A DNA stretch of 29,012 nt from an uncultured Collinsella sp. (GCA_937950325.1 CALFDJ010000024.1:1-29012), one strand, 5' to 3'; shown: positions 1 through 7,436, counted from the first letter of the stretch. Numbers and translations: made by a program. Notes: generated by a model not told the origin, from the letters alone.

Positions 1-113
1 TCGAGCTTGCGGACAGGGTCGAGGCGGCATAGGATATCAACCGTATTCCAGATTCCAGGACGCCGGGCCGACTCGCTTCGGATGGGGCTCTACACCAACT
101 TTCTCGACACTAC
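1..113. mobile_element. possible end of an insertion sequence abutting the radical SAM gene
   Basis: The first ~110 bases are about 62% GC, while the coding sequence that follows is clearly AT-rich, so the composition changes abruptly. The change falls where the radical SAM reading frame loses family resemblance (after its Tyr-Arg at about 114-119). On the plus strand a short open frame from base 3 reads ELADRVEAA and stops at 32. It could be the last codons of a transposase, with 33-113 as its terminal non-coding end. The sequence around 90-113 (TACACCAAC..CGACACTACCC) loosely resembles ends of mutator-type (IS256-family) elements. The other end and any target duplication lie outside the window, so this is inference. 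Confidence 0.25.
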
Positions 114-1106
114 CCGGTAACAACCACCGGTAGCACCGGGAATGGTGCAGAAGGCGCAATGATTAAAACACTGCCTAGAGGAATAAACCGGCAATATTAA
201 CTCAGGCATGAAGTATTTAGAAAGGGCGAAGCCATCGAAATCGGGAACTGTATCGTTGATAAATGTTTGCTCAATCCGATGGTTTTTATATATCTTTCCA
301 CCTTTAGCATGGCAAAGGTTTGGAACACAGTCGAGATTGTCATCACCAGAGTCAAGAGCCTCAAGAAGACGTGCAAGCGGCTCTTCGCCGTCATACATCA
401 TTATCGAATCAATGTATTCAAAAAAGGGATGCCATTCTTTCATGCAGTCATCTGCTAAACGAGTAATGTAATTGCCGCCCAATGAGACGTGTTTAACAGA
501 TGGACATTCTTCTTTAATCAGTTTCGCTAACGTAACTGCGGAAATCAATTGGAAACAGCCGCTCACCGAAATCCCAATAAACTCGATTTTTTCCCTCTGA
601 ATACGCTTAAGAAAGGCAGTTTCATAGAAGGAAATAAACGGATTATGCAAGGTATCCGCAAGCGATTTCATTATTTCTGGTGTCGAATAATAATCATAGG
701 GCAGATCTATGGAGTTGAACGTGTATTTAACTCCATATGAGACGTGATTTATGATATAGAGTGCATTTCTAAAAATGTTTTCAGCATATTGTCTTTCTTT
801 TAGATTAAAGTATCTCTTTGATCTGAAAATATCTTTTGCTTCGTCAACATTAAGTGCTGACTTTTGTATCAACTCGATTGTTAATTGAACATTCGAACTA
901 AACGAATCCTTTGATTCCCGATACCTTTTACAGCACTCTTCGACATTTCTAAAAGATAGGAGGTCATCGTAAAATTCCACGTTTAAGTCAACAATGTCAA
1001 CTTTGTATTGTTCAACCTCTTGAAGATATGACTTCAAAACAGGCAAGGCAAGATACGGCCCCACTGGACTCCATCCTGGGGGAAATACTAAAAGCGTTTT
1101 AGGCAT
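90..1106 (-). CDS. B12-binding-type radical SAM protein, C-terminally truncated
   Basis: The 338-residue product begins like a cobalamin-binding radical SAM enzyme (LVFPPGWSPVGPYLALPVLKSYL at residues 6-28, split here only as a description of the Rossmann-like start) and carries a CxxxCxxC iron-sulphur motif at Cys313, Cys317 and Cys320, followed by IPGATGG. Only 18 residues follow the cluster motif, whereas family members carry roughly 200 more to complete the barrel, so this copy should be inactive unless the frame is restored outside the window. The gene starts 7 bases after the MFS stop codon with a weak ribosome binding site, which suggests translational coupling. Codon use is AT-rich, unlike the rest of the window. 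The substrate is unknown; with an exporter next to it, modification of a peptide or small molecule is possible but unproven. Confidence 0.75.
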   Translation of the reverse strand: MPKTLLVFPPGWSPVGPYLALPVLKSYLQEVEQYKVDIVDLNVEFYDDLLSFRNVEECCKRYRESKDSFSSNVQLTIELIQKSALNVDEAKDIFRSKRYFNLKERQYAENIFRNALYIINHVSYGVKYTFNSIDLPYDYYSTPEIMKSLADTLHNPFISFYETAFLKRIQREKIEFIGISVSGCFQLISAVTLAKLIKEECPSVKHVSLGGNYITRLADDCMKEWHPFFEYIDSIMMYDGEEPLARLLEALDSGDDNLDCVPNLCHAKGGKIYKNHRIEQTFINDTVPDFDGFALSKYFMPELILPVYSSRQCFNHCAFCTIPGATGGCYRVVSRKLV

Positions 1107-1113
1107 ATCAACG

Positions 1114-2301
1114 TCACATCTTTCGCAAATAATTCAATTGAAACACAACTACCATCATAATTGAAAATACACCAAGTCCTGTAACGAGAATTGAGAACAT
1201 CGCGATGCTCGTGAACAGCGAAACAAGGAGTGTTGAAATAACAACAGCAACCGATTGCAAAGACTCCCTAATTGAAAACAGGCTTATCGATTCAGATCCG
1301 TCTCTCGCCAAATCCTGCAGCGATGTTATGAGAAGCACATCTTGAATGGCGTTTCCGGCACCGACGATAAAAAGGAAAATAAACGATATCCCAGACGCAT
1401 AGCGATAGCCAAACGCCAGATACGCACCGAGCGCAAGATACGTCACAAAACAATATGATTTAACGCAATCGGAACCACTGATTAAACGACCATATATTGT
1501 ATTTCCGAACAACAGTCCGATTGTAAGACTACTCTGAAGGAATCCGTATTGTATCGATGACGAGTCAAATTGCAATTGCGCTATAGCTGGCAAAAGAGAA
1601 TTCAGAGAGCCGAATGCCACGCCACTAGAAATATCGATTAATAGGAAACCAATTGCCAAGTGCTTCGCGCTAAGATCACTAAATGCAGTCCTGTTTTTTT
1701 CATTTTTGCTTATCCCCTCTTTATCATTAACCTCGATAACCGACGGAACATCTCGCAGCAACCAGAACGACGCGGCAAAAGAAAGCGCGTCTAATGCAAG
1801 AACAGCCTCCGCCCCAAATTGAGCGACAACAAAACCGCCGGCAACTGGCCCCAGAACCATCATCAAATTCTGCAGAAACCCAAACGAATTATTAATTACG
1901 TCGCGATTGATACTATTCGTATTGGCTCTTAACAACGAGTAAAAGCAGGGCATTTCAACCGTTCGGCAAAGCGATACCGCGCACGTAATAGCAAACATAC
2001 TCCATTTACTATCAACAAAAATATAGCAAACGAATAATCCCGCGCGAATTAAGTCTGCCAATCTCATGGCCTGCAGTGTCCCGATACCCATCTTCTGAGG
2101 CAGCTGCGCGAGCGCAACTGAAAACAGAGAGGGGGCAAATCTGCAGCAGACCATCAAAGCAGTTGCAGAAACATCGTGAGTTACCTCGTAAATCAGCATT
2201 GGCAAAGCAATATTCGCACACCAATTGCCTATTTCGCTTATCCCTCTAGCAATATATAGGACCCGAACCGGATGGCTAGCTCTCAATACCGTGAACATCA
2301 C
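1114..2301 (-). CDS. MFS transporter, MFS_3 / EntS-like exporter family
   Basis: The 395-residue hydrophobic protein has about 12 predicted membrane segments and the usual length for the major facilitator superfamily. The N-terminal segment (ARGISEIGNWCANIALPMLIYEV) and the RLADLIRAG loop after the second or third helix are typical of the MFS_3 group, which includes the enterobactin exporter EntS and many drug or peptide exporters. The GTG start at 2301 lies inside the 3' end of the frame-shifted DUF2087 gene, whose original stop would be at 2276, so the two were translationally coupled. It sits just ahead of the radical SAM gene, which suggests export of whatever that enzyme modified. The gene is AT-rich and probably acquired with its neighbours. 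Substrate unknown. Confidence 0.85.
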   Translation of the reverse strand: MMFTVLRASHPVRVLYIARGISEIGNWCANIALPMLIYEVTHDVSATALMVCCRFAPSLFSVALAQLPQKMGIGTLQAMRLADLIRAGLFVCYIFVDSKWSMFAITCAVSLCRTVEMPCFYSLLRANTNSINRDVINNSFGFLQNLMMVLGPVAGGFVVAQFGAEAVLALDALSFAASFWLLRDVPSVIEVNDKEGISKNEKNRTAFSDLSAKHLAIGFLLIDISSGVAFGSLNSLLPAIAQLQFDSSSIQYGFLQSSLTIGLLFGNTIYGRLISGSDCVKSYCFVTYLALGAYLAFGYRYASGISFIFLFIVGAGNAIQDVLLITSLQDLARDGSESISLFSIRESLQSVAVVISTLLVSLFTSIAMFSILVTGLGVFSIMMVVVFQLNYLRKM

Positions 2302-2556
2302 GATTAACCTCGTATTTCAGGCCTCGTTCATCCCTTAATAGGAATCCATAATCAACCAAGTACCGCCTCAACACGGCATAATCAGGATAGAGCTGGACAG
2401 CACACGATTAACCTGAAGCTCCGTATAACTTGTATTTAATTCAAAGAAAGAGACGGCCCATAGCAGCATGATTCTTTTATAGCTTTCCTTTTTTGGAATT
2501 GAAACCAGCTCGCCATTCTTGAGAAATCGTTTTTTAAAGTCTATTAGCTCATCCAT
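2276..2556 (-). pseudogene. DUF2087 protein, broken by a single-base frameshift
   Basis: The first frame (2368-2556) reads MDELIDFKKRFLKNGELVSI and later YTELQVNRVL, then stops early after 62 residues. One base lower the frame continues as YPDYAVLRRYLVDYGFLLR and ends GIES at 2276. Together they reproduce the DUF2087 pattern (iPxKxxKR, YTExxVNxxL, hxDxxxLRRxLVDxGxLxR) over about 94 residues. The missing base falls at about 2385-2394. The local sequence is not a homopolymer and shows no slippery heptamer, so a real inactivating deletion is likelier than programmed frameshifting. A clear GGAGG lies 6 bases before the ATG at 2556. DUF2087 domains are often joined to or found near transcription regulators, so this may have been the cassette's regulator. 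Confidence 0.75.
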
Positions 2557-2630
2557 TCACATCCTCCATTTCATACGCATCTAATACTAAAAATGCATAC
2601 GCTTTAGGTCATCTCATTCGGCTTCTATAT

Positions 2631-2650
2631 TCGAACTAAACTCGAACTAA
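2631..2650. repeat. tandem 11-base direct repeat at the end of the 79-residue gene
   Basis: TCGAACTAA occurs twice, at 2631-2639 and 2642-2650, an 11-base period. It overlaps the stop codon of the minus-strand gene ending at 2636 and lies about 80 bases upstream of the DUF2087 start, so it could be a binding site for a regulator of the cassette or just a slippage duplication. Confidence 0.5.
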
Positions 2651-2875
2651 TCTAAATGATTTGCTCAAACACTCTTCGAAAGCTCGTTTTTCACTCTGAG
2701 TAAAATGCCCTTCCCAGTCAGTCCACGAACAGGAAGGCAACTCACAACGAGCGGAGTCGAAGCCCTCTGCCGTCGGTCGTTCAAAATGCACGATAACCTT
2801 TTCGATATCCCCATCTGTTATCAGGTCAGAATGAACGACCTCGGTACCGTCTTCGAATGTCATATATGGGTACAT
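2636..2875 (-). CDS. small conserved protein of unknown function (79 residues)
   Basis: I place the start at the ATG at 2875 (MYPYMTFEDGTEVV), because GAGGTGG lies about 8 bases upstream; the frame is open further upstream to 2917 without such a site. The 79-residue product is acidic and soluble, without membrane segments. Motifs are a start MYPYMTFEDGTEVVHSDL, a middle VHFERPTAEGFDSARCELPS and a WxxWEGHFT-like stretch (WTDWEGHF). I recognise this as a recurrent small protein of gut Firmicutes and Actinobacteria accessory regions, but I know no function for it. Two Cys (CELPSC) lie 6 residues apart. It is first in the AT-rich minus-strand cassette and is divergent from the gene at 3051. Confidence 0.7.
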   Translation of the reverse strand: MYPYMTFEDGTEVVHSDLITDGDIEKVIVHFERPTAEGFDSARCELPSCSWTDWEGHFTQSEKRAFEECLSKSFRLVRV

Positions 2876-3050
2876 CACGTAAACCACCTCGCAATCGTAA
2901 ATCCAGTTTAGCATCAAGCTATTGCACCAAAGACAGCAAGCCCCCCTTGATGAGTTGATGGTATCTGTTAAATGTCACGTACGATTCACATCTGGTGGGT
3001 ACCCTGATGGCTACATGAAACGAAGCAGATTTACACCGGGAGGGTCCCGC

Positions 3051-4004
3051 ATGACAACCAAGTACACCGACGCGCCGCGCACGCGCGTCATGACGCCGGC
3101 ATCGCTCAACAACGGCGTGCACGAGAACCATTCCATCGGACAGACCATGGCCATCGCGCCCAAAAAGGGCCTGTTCGATGACATTTCCATTCCCCAGATC
3201 ATCGCCGGCGCCGCAGCCGCCGCCACAAGCGTCGCGCTTGCCTCCAAGATTGGTATCGCTGGTTCAGTAATTGGTGCCGCCGTGAGCTCGGTCATCACCG
3301 TTGTGTCCTCGCAGGTCTATCGCCACTTTATCTCCGCCAGCGCCGAAGCAATCAAGGGCACGCATGCCGCTGTCGACTACCCTGCCGGCGCCTACGAGCC
3401 CGTTGAGCCCGATGTCGAGGAGTACCTAGGTGGCGCCGCGACCACGCAGGAGATGCGCCAGGTTGCAGGACGCGCGACCACGGCGCGCGTTGCCCCCAAC
3501 AGCTTGCGTGCCAAGGCGGCGGCAGAGCGCAGCCAGACGCAAAAGAAGGTCATCGTCTTCTCGATCGCCATCGCCATCGTCGCAGTCATCGCCTGCGCCG
3601 GCGCCATCCTTATCACCACTGCCGGTGAGGGTCTGGGCGAGCGTCCCGAGCCAATTCTTTCGTCGCGCACGACCGAGAGCGATGCAAATGGCAACACCCA
3701 GTCGCAGGATCAGCAGGCACAGGCGGACGGCACGCAAGACAGTTCTACCTCTGCCGATTCGTCCTCGAACACCCAAAACCAATCGCAGAGTGCCAATTCC
3801 TCTACGAACAGCAGCGGCACGCAATCCGGCACGACCGACTCAAGCCAAACGACTGACGGCTCGCAGCCGAGCACGGGCGACCAAACGAGCGACACCACAT
3901 CGGGAACGGGCGCAGCAGACAGTAACAACACCAACAGCTCGAGCGGAACCGCTTCCGGCACGGCATCTGACAACTCGAGCCAAGGCACGGCATCGGGCAA
4001 CTAA
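3051..4004 (+). CDS. membrane protein with Ser/Thr/Gln-rich low-complexity tail
   Basis: The start ATG at 3051 follows GGGAGGG by 6 bases; the frame is open further upstream to 2922, but that part has no ribosome binding site and codes atypically. The 317-residue product has two hydrophobic stretches: IIAGAAAAATSVALASKIGIAG with a following Val/Ile/Ser-rich segment around residues 45-85, and VIVFSIAIAIVAVIACAGAI around 165-185. The last ~120 residues are almost only Ser, Thr, Gln, Asn, Asp and Gly, with no repeats long enough to define a unit. Such tails are usually exposed outside the cell, as wall-spanning or glycosylated linkers, and no LPxTG sorting signal is present. I do not recognise a catalytic domain. 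A terminator-like hairpin follows at 4039, so it is probably a single-gene unit. Confidence 0.8.
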   Translation: MTTKYTDAPRTRVMTPASLNNGVHENHSIGQTMAIAPKKGLFDDISIPQIIAGAAAAATSVALASKIGIAGSVIGAAVSSVITVVSSQVYRHFISASAEAIKGTHAAVDYPAGAYEPVEPDVEEYLGGAATTQEMRQVAGRATTARVAPNSLRAKAAAERSQTQKKVIVFSIAIAIVAVIACAGAILITTAGEGLGERPEPILSSRTTESDANGNTQSQDQQAQADGTQDSSTSADSSSNTQNQSQSANSSTNSSGTQSGTTDSSQTTDGSQPSTGDQTSDTTSGTGAADSNNTNSSSGTASGTASDNSSQGTASGN

Positions 4005-4038
4005 GCACATTTGCCCCTCATAGATAACCGACCTGTAC

Positions 4039-4072
4039 AACGGGCGCGAATCGAAAGCGGTTCGCGCCCGTT
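4039..4072 (+). terminator. terminator-like hairpin after the membrane protein gene
   Basis: Twelve-base perfect arms AACGGGCGCGAA (4039-4050) and TTCGCGCCCGTT (4061-4072) enclose a 10-base loop. Only TTT-G follows, so termination may be weak or Rho-assisted. Confidence 0.7.
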
Positions 4073-4087
4073 TGCCTTGGGCGCCGC

Positions 4088-4131
4088 CATGGCGAACGCC
4101 ATGCGATGGTAAGATGCTTTACATGTGTAAA
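4088..4131 (+). promoter_or_regulatory. promoter region with two inverted repeats upstream of the LOTUS-like gene
   Basis: CATGGCG-AA-CGCCATG (4088-4103) is a perfect 7-base inverted repeat. A -10-like TAAGAT follows at 4110-4115. TTTACA-TG-TGTAAA (4118-4131) is a second perfect inverted repeat, overlapping the expected start of transcription and ending just before the AGAGGAG ribosome binding site. The second has the TACA..TGTA core seen in BlaI/MecI-type operators, but no such regulator is in the window. No good -35 box is visible. Confidence 0.4.
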
Positions 4132-4144
4132 GAGGAGATTTGCC

Positions 4145-5452
4145 ATGAGCAAGACAATAGTTAGGCCCACGCTATCGCTGGGCAACCACATCTATCTGTA
4201 TCGCCTGCTGCGCGATGCGATTGGGTGCGGCAAGCAAACGTTTATGACGCAGGTCGAGGAAGCGCTCGCCGCAGGCGACATGACTGCTTATGACCTGGGC
4301 TTTGAGTCCACGCGCGAGCTGCTCGAGGAGCTCGACGACTGCATTAAGCTGACCGTCTTTAAGGGCGGTCGCCTGTATGCCACCGTCATCGCCAACGAGG
4401 CCTGGGATGCCGCCCTTGCCAAGGGCGAGGACAAGCCCAAGGCAGCCAAGGGCGCCAAGCAGTCCTACAAAAAGAAAAAGCGCGGTGAGAAGGACCTCAA
4501 GGCCGTGCGCCCCAAGCACGTTAAGCGTCCCGAGCCCGAAGCCATGGTTGAAGCCGCGCCGGAACCCGAGCCCGAGACAGAGATCGAAGTCGCTATTGAG
4601 GTAACGGCAGAAGCCGAAACCGAAATCGCCGCCACGACCGATTCCGAAGTCATATCCGAGCAGGAAGCCACTGTGGAGCTCAACGAAGCGCCCAAGTCGA
4701 CAACCGAAGAAGCCGCTGACCAACCCGAGCCGTCTGCGTTCCAAAACAGCGATGTCTTTGGCGACGAGGCCGAGGACGATCAGTCCGACGAGCCCACAGA
4801 TCAAGACGCTACCGAGTCGGCGCCGGAACCCGAGACGCCGCAGCCCGCCATCTCGCTCACGGTCGTCTATGACCCCGAGAATGCCAATGCCGGCATCACC
4901 ACCATGGCATCCACGCCCATCGAGGCAAAGTCGAGCGTCGAGAATGAGAGCGCGACGCAGGTTGAGGTTGAAACTGAAGCTGCAGACGCGCCCGTCACCG
5001 TGAAGCCCGCAGATTCCACAATCAAGCCGAAGACGACGCTGGAGTTCGCACCCGTCATCGAGTCCGTACCCACCTCTGCTTGCGACCAAATTCCCGCACC
5101 TGCACCGGCTCCGGTCCCCGCTGCAGCACCGGCCCCCGCACCCGCAGCGCCCGCCATCCCCGAGGACTTCCCCGTCGATTTCGCAACCGAGGTCTTCTGC
5201 CCCGGCCCGCTTCTGCACCAGCTGTCAACCTATCTCCCCTACGGCGCCGACACGCTCGGCATTGTCGGCGAGTACTACTGGATCGCCCGCGAGCGCGGTA
5301 CCATCGAGGCCGCGCGAAACCGCGCAAGCTTCCCCCTGCGCTACACGCAGACCGGCGAGCGCCACGAAGTCACCGTGCGCATCCGCCGCAACACCACCGG
5401 CGGTCTCGGAGCCACCTGGGCCATCGATAAAGTCGAAGAACCCGAGCAGTAA
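4145..5452 (+). CDS. LOTUS-like N-terminal domain protein with acidic Pro/Ala linker and conserved C-terminal domain
   Basis: The ATG at 4145 follows AGAGGAG at a good distance; the upstream frame to 4106 lacks support. The 435-residue product has three parts. Residues ~10-85 form a compact helical domain with YDLGFESTRELLEELDD and LTVFKGGRLYAT, a pattern I associate with OST-HTH/LOTUS-like small domains that bind RNA or helicases. A basic patch follows (KKKKRGEK near residue 120). A long, disordered, Glu-rich and then Pro/Ala-rich (PAPAPAPVPAAAPAPAP) linker runs to about residue 345. The last ~85 residues form a second conserved unit (VFCPGPLLHQLSTYLPYG ... GEYYWIARERGT ... RYTQTGERHEVTVRIRR). 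No enzyme motif is visible. The plan suggests an adaptor, perhaps nucleic-acid linked. A strong terminator follows directly. Confidence 0.75.
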   Translation: MSKTIVRPTLSLGNHIYLYRLLRDAIGCGKQTFMTQVEEALAAGDMTAYDLGFESTRELLEELDDCIKLTVFKGGRLYATVIANEAWDAALAKGEDKPKAAKGAKQSYKKKKRGEKDLKAVRPKHVKRPEPEAMVEAAPEPEPETEIEVAIEVTAEAETEIAATTDSEVISEQEATVELNEAPKSTTEEAADQPEPSAFQNSDVFGDEAEDDQSDEPTDQDATESAPEPETPQPAISLTVVYDPENANAGITTMASTPIEAKSSVENESATQVEVETEAADAPVTVKPADSTIKPKTTLEFAPVIESVPTSACDQIPAPAPAPVPAAAPAPAPAAPAIPEDFPVDFATEVFCPGPLLHQLSTYLPYGADTLGIVGEYYWIARERGTIEAARNRASFPLRYTQTGERHEVTVRIRRNTTGGLGATWAIDKVEEPEQ

Positions 5453-5456
5453 CGAC

Positions 5457-5497
5457 AAACGGCTCAAATCCAAATCAGGATTTGAGCCGTTTTTATT
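5457..5497 (+). terminator. intrinsic terminator of the LOTUS-like gene
   Basis: GGCTCAAATCC (5461-5471) and GGATTTGAGCC (5478-5488) form a perfect 11-base stem, extended by flanking AAAC/GTTT, with a 6-base loop and a GTTTTTATTT tail. It starts 4 bases after the stop codon. Confidence 0.92.
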
Positions 5498-5507
5498 TGT
5501 TGATGTT

Positions 5508-5663
5508 GCGTAACCAACAGCGAGCGGGCCGCAAGTGCCCCAGGTTGCCGTGAAAGAGGAGCGACGCGTACTTCGGTACGCGAGCGACGGCTTGAACGGC
5601 AAGATGGGCTGCTTGCGACCCGCGCAGCGTCGAGCAGTTACGCGGTTTGGAAAACCGCGTAAC
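5508..5663. other. highly structured intergenic element between convergent genes
   Basis: Nested complementary segments fill this gap. GCGGGCCGCAAG (5524-5535) pairs with CTTGCGACCCGC (5612-5623) with one imperfect position. TTGCCGT (5545-5551) pairs with ACGGCAA (5596-5602), with GCCC/GGGC outside it. CGCGTAC (5565-5571) pairs with GTACGCG (5576-5582) around a TTCG loop. A separate perfect 12-base hairpin follows (5637-5648 with 5652-5663). GCGTAAC at 5508-5514 also complements 5637-5643. The imperfect outer-stem position is G-U in minus-strand RNA but C-A in plus-strand RNA, which favours an RNA in the 3' region of ettA; the C(TTCG)G loop would instead favour the plus strand. It may be a dispersed repeat or a structured RNA. 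Confidence 0.55.
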
Positions 5664-5666
5664 GAT

Positions 5667-7346
5667 CTAGTCGCGCGTCAGCTTACGGTGAATACGATGC
5701 GGCTGGGCTGCGTCCTCGCCCAGGCGCTCGATGCGGTTGGCCTGATAGGCCTCGAAGTTGCCCTCGAACCAATACCAGTTGCCCGGATTCTCGTCGGTGC
5801 CCTCCCACGCCAGAATGTGCGTGGCGACGCGGTCCAGGAACATACGGTCGTGGCTAATGACCACCGAGCAGCCCGGGAACTCGAGCAGCGCCGCTTCGAG
5901 TGAGGACAGCGTCTCGACGTCGAGGTCGTTCGTAGGCTCGTCGAGGAGCAGCAGGTTGCCGCCCTGCTTGAGCGTAAGCGCCAGGTTCAGACGGTTGCGC
6001 TCGCCACCGGAGAGTACGCCGGCGCGCTTCTGCTGGTCCTGGCCCTTAAAGCCAAAGCTCGCCACATAAGCGCGGCTCGGAACCTCGGTCTCGCCGACCA
6101 TCATGTGGTCCAGACCGTCCGAGACGACCTCCCATAGGTTCTTATCGGGGTCGATGCCGGAACGGTTCTGGTCGACGTAAGAAATCTTGACGGTCTCGCC
6201 CACCTCGAGCTCGCCCGAAGTCAGCGGCTCCAGACCCACAATCGTCTTGAACAGCGTGGTCTTACCGACACCGTTGGGGCCGATGACGCCCACGATGCCG
6301 TTGCGCGGCAGGGTGAACGAAAGGTCGTCGATGGGCACACGGCCATCGAATTCCTTGTGCAGATGATGAGCCTCAAGCACCTTGTTGCCCAGACGCGGGC
6401 CCACAGGGATGCGGATGTCGGTCCAGTCGAGCTTCTGGCTTGCGCGGGCCTCGGCCTCCATCTCCTCGTAGCGAGCCAGACGGGCCTTGTTCTTGGCCTG
6501 GCGGGCCTTGGGCGAGCTGCGCACCCACTCGAGCTCGGCCTCCATGCGCTTGGCGAGTTTGGCATCGCGGTTACCCTGAGCCTCGATACGTGCGGCCTTG
6601 GTCTCCAGATACGTAGAGTAGTTGCCCTTGTAGGGATAAAGGTGACCGCGGTCGACCTCGCAGATCCACTCGGCAACGTTATCCAGGAAGTAGCGATCAT
6701 GCGTAACGGCAAGCACCGCGCCTTGATAGTTGTGCAGGAAATGCTCGAGCCACAGGATCGACTCGGCGTCCAGGTGGTTCGTGGGCTCGTCGAGCAGCAG
6801 CAGGTCGGGAGCCTCGAGCAGCAGCTTGCACAGGGCCACGCGGCGACGCTCGCCGCCGGAAAGCACGTTGACCGGCATGTCAGAATCGGGCAGCTGCAGG
6901 GCGTCCATGGCCTGACCGAGCTTGGAATCGATATCCCAGCCGTCGGCGGCATCGATCTCGTCCTGGAGCTTGCCCATCTCGGCCATGAGTGCGTCCATGT
7001 CGCAATCCGGGTCGCACATCTCCTCGCCGATCTTGTTGAAGCGATCGACCTTGGCGATCATGTCGCCAAATGCCATGCGCACGTTCTCGATGACGGTCTT
7101 ATCGTCATCGAGCGGCGGCTCCTGCTGCAGGATGCCCACGGTGTAGCCGGGGGTGAGCCTGGCATCGCCGTTGGAGACCTCCTCGATGCCGGCCATAATC
7201 TTGAGTAGGGTCGACTTGCCCATACCGTTGGGGCCCACGACGCCGATCTTGGCACCGGGGTAGAAGCTCAGGGTCACGTCGTCAAGGATTACCTTGTCGC
7301 CATGGGCCTTGCGAGCCTGATACATCTGGTAGATAAACTCCGCCAT
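5667..7346 (-). CDS. ettA: energy-dependent translational throttle protein EttA (ABC-F ATPase)
   Basis: The 559-residue protein has the full EttA plan: two ABC ATPase domains in one chain, no membrane segments, and an inter-domain linker. In the first domain, Walker A is GPNGMGKST (38-46), the signature LSGGERRR (162-169) and Walker B LLLLDEPTNHLD (182-193). The linker at ~255-310 contains the basic KARQAKNKARLARYEEM helix pair that reaches the ribosomal E site. The second domain has GPNGVGKTT near 356 and LSGGERNRLNLAL and LLLLDEPTNDLD near 455-490. Length and linker match E. coli EttA, which gates the start of elongation according to ATP/ADP; some ABC-F relatives give antibiotic resistance, but the EttA match is closer. 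The ATG at 7346 has only a distant AAAGGAT. It is a single gene in a convergent pair. Confidence 0.95.
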   Translation of the reverse strand: MAEFIYQMYQARKAHGDKVILDDVTLSFYPGAKIGVVGPNGMGKSTLLKIMAGIEEVSNGDARLTPGYTVGILQQEPPLDDDKTVIENVRMAFGDMIAKVDRFNKIGEEMCDPDCDMDALMAEMGKLQDEIDAADGWDIDSKLGQAMDALQLPDSDMPVNVLSGGERRRVALCKLLLEAPDLLLLDEPTNHLDAESILWLEHFLHNYQGAVLAVTHDRYFLDNVAEWICEVDRGHLYPYKGNYSTYLETKAARIEAQGNRDAKLAKRMEAELEWVRSSPKARQAKNKARLARYEEMEAEARASQKLDWTDIRIPVGPRLGNKVLEAHHLHKEFDGRVPIDDLSFTLPRNGIVGVIGPNGVGKTTLFKTIVGLEPLTSGELEVGETVKISYVDQNRSGIDPDKNLWEVVSDGLDHMMVGETEVPSRAYVASFGFKGQDQQKRAGVLSGGERNRLNLALTLKQGGNLLLLDEPTNDLDVETLSSLEAALLEFPGCSVVISHDRMFLDRVATHILAWEGTDENPGNWYWFEGNFEAYQANRIERLGEDAAQPHRIHRKLTRD

Positions 7347-7436
7347 TTGCCTGTTTTATCCTTTCTACCTGCTGTTTCCCTATTCTTGTTTCGCTTTAGT
7401 GGAAACGAAATAAAAAACCAGCTCTGAAACGTAACG

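Noticed and set aside
2922..3050. Upstream extension of the membrane protein frame
   Set aside because: It crosses the composition boundary and the start region of the divergent gene, and only the ATG at 3051 has a ribosome binding site.
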